This document shows positions 5,950 through 6,527 of a stretch of DNA of 6,527 nt, in pieces. Each line of letters begins with the position of its first letter. Within the stretch, counting starts at the first letter, position 1. Below the pieces are notes generated by a model. That model had not been told where the DNA came from, ran no database searches, and was given only the letters and a program-made list of their open reading frames with translations. The translations under genes were made by a program, and so were the position numbers. Origin of the DNA: an uncultured Alphaproteobacteria bacterium (GTDB lineage: Bacteria > Pseudomonadota > Alphaproteobacteria > Rhizobiales > Aestuariivirgaceae); NCBI GenBank assembly GCA_937868035.1, contig CALMLK010000198.1:1-6527 (forward strand), read 5' to 3'.

Positions 5950-6527
5950 AACTCGGCCTCGCCGGTGGCCTGACGCGCGCCTTCATCGCCTCGCCGCTCA
6001 CGCCGCTCTTCCTTCTCGCCGCCTTCATGGTGGGCCTTGTGGCACTCATCACCTTGCCGCGCGAGGAAGAGCCGCAGATTTCCGTGCCCATGGTGGACAT
6101 TCACGTGCGGGCCGATGGCCTGCGCGCCGAAGATGCCGTGAAACTTGTCACCGAGCCCCTGGAAACCATCGTCAAGAGCATCGACGGCGTCGAACACGTC
6201 TACTCGCAGACGCGCGACGATGGTGCCATGGTGACAGCCCGTTTCCTCGTGGGCACAAGCCCGGATGCTGCCATCCTCCGCGTGCACGAGAAGCTGCGCG
6301 CCAACATGAACCGCATTCCCGTGGGCATCCCGGAGCCGCTGATCGTCGGACGCGGCATCGATGACGTGGCGATCGTGGTGCTCACCCTTTCGCCCAAGCC
6401 GGAAGCCGCCGCCCGCTGGACGGCCAACGCCGTCAGCCGTGTCACCCGCGAATTGCAGGTGGAACTGGCCAAGCTGGACGACATCGGCCTCACCTACATC
6501 GTCGGCGATCAGACGGAAGAGATTCGC
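5946..6527 (+). CDS. RND efflux pump inner-membrane permease, N-terminal part (cut by window end)
   Basis: The frame opens with ATG 5946 inside the adaptor stop (ATGA overlap) and stays open for 194 residues to the window edge; a full RND pump is about 1000-1050 residues, so roughly a fifth is seen. TM1 spans about residues 17-36 (TPLFLLAAFMVGLVALITLP) and is followed by the RND hallmark PREEEPQISVPMVDI at 38-52. The start of the porter domain follows: the PN1-like region with ETIVKSIDGVEHVYSQT (73-89) and the PN2 approach with IPVGIPEPLIVG (124-135). The EEEPQI sequence is that of the AcrB/CzcA superfamily; the proton-relay helices that separate drug from metal pumps lie beyond the window. 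With the adaptor it would form a proton-driven tripartite exporter. Regulation by the divergent ArsR protein is inferred from the shared promoter gap. Confidence 0.92.
   Translation, partial: MKLGLAGGLTRAFIASPLTPLFLLAAFMVGLVALITLPREEEPQISVPMVDIHVRADGLRAEDAVKLVTEPLETIVKSIDGVEHVYSQTRDDGAMVTARFLVGTSPDAAILRVHEKLRANMNRIPVGIPEPLIVGRGIDDVAIVVLTLSPKPEAAARWTANAVSRVTRELQVELAKLDDIGLTYIVGDQTEEIR

Noticed and set aside
1..6527. CRISPR arrays, tRNA or rRNA genes, insertion sequences
   Set aside because: No regularly spaced repeats, tRNA-like cloverleaf, rRNA segment, transposase or element-end inverted repeats were recognised.

Overview
The window is GC-rich with dense, high-GC-wobble coding. It carries a polyol gene order (permease, permease, ATPase, sorbitol dehydrogenase, mannitol 2-dehydrogenase) typical of Alphaproteobacteria such as Rhodobacter and the Hyphomicrobiales. 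An alphaproteobacterial origin is likely. I cannot assign a genus from the sequence alone.

Region 1 (1-4244, plus strand) is the distal part of a hexitol uptake and oxidation operon. It contains the C-terminal end of one ABC permease (smoF-like), a complete second permease (smoG), the ATPase (smoK), an SDR sorbitol dehydrogenase (smoS) and a long-chain mannitol 2-dehydrogenase (mtlK). The genes are almost contiguous: gaps are 4 nt, 1 nt, a 1-nt overlap and 7 nt, so this looks like one transcript. The transporter would import sorbitol and mannitol, and the two dehydrogenases would each oxidise their hexitol to D-fructose with NAD+. The periplasmic binding protein and the start of the operon lie upstream of the window. 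No fructokinase is visible.

Region 2 (4245-4374) is the only intergenic stretch over 100 bp. It holds two consecutive short hairpins (a possible operon terminator and a second stem-loop), then an AT-rich imperfect palindrome next to a promoter-like region.

Region 3 (4375-6527) is a separate stress or efflux module. A 67-aa two-helix membrane protein of the YgaP transmembrane family (DUF2892 type) runs tail-to-tail, with zero bases between, into an ArsR-family repressor on the minus strand. The repressor has the two widely separated cysteines of the BigR/SqrR/YgaV persulfide-sensing group. Divergent from it is an RND efflux operon: a periplasmic adaptor followed, with a 4-nt ATGA overlap, by the N-terminal part of an RND inner-membrane pump that runs off the window end. 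Two related AT-rich elements (24 of 32 positions identical, sharing a TGCGTATnTTCTAA core) sit upstream of the small membrane gene and in the arsR/RND divergent gap. The simplest reading is that one repressor controls its own gene, the small membrane protein and the efflux pump in response to reactive sulfur or oxidants. Sequence motifs support the families; the regulatory link and the signal are inference.
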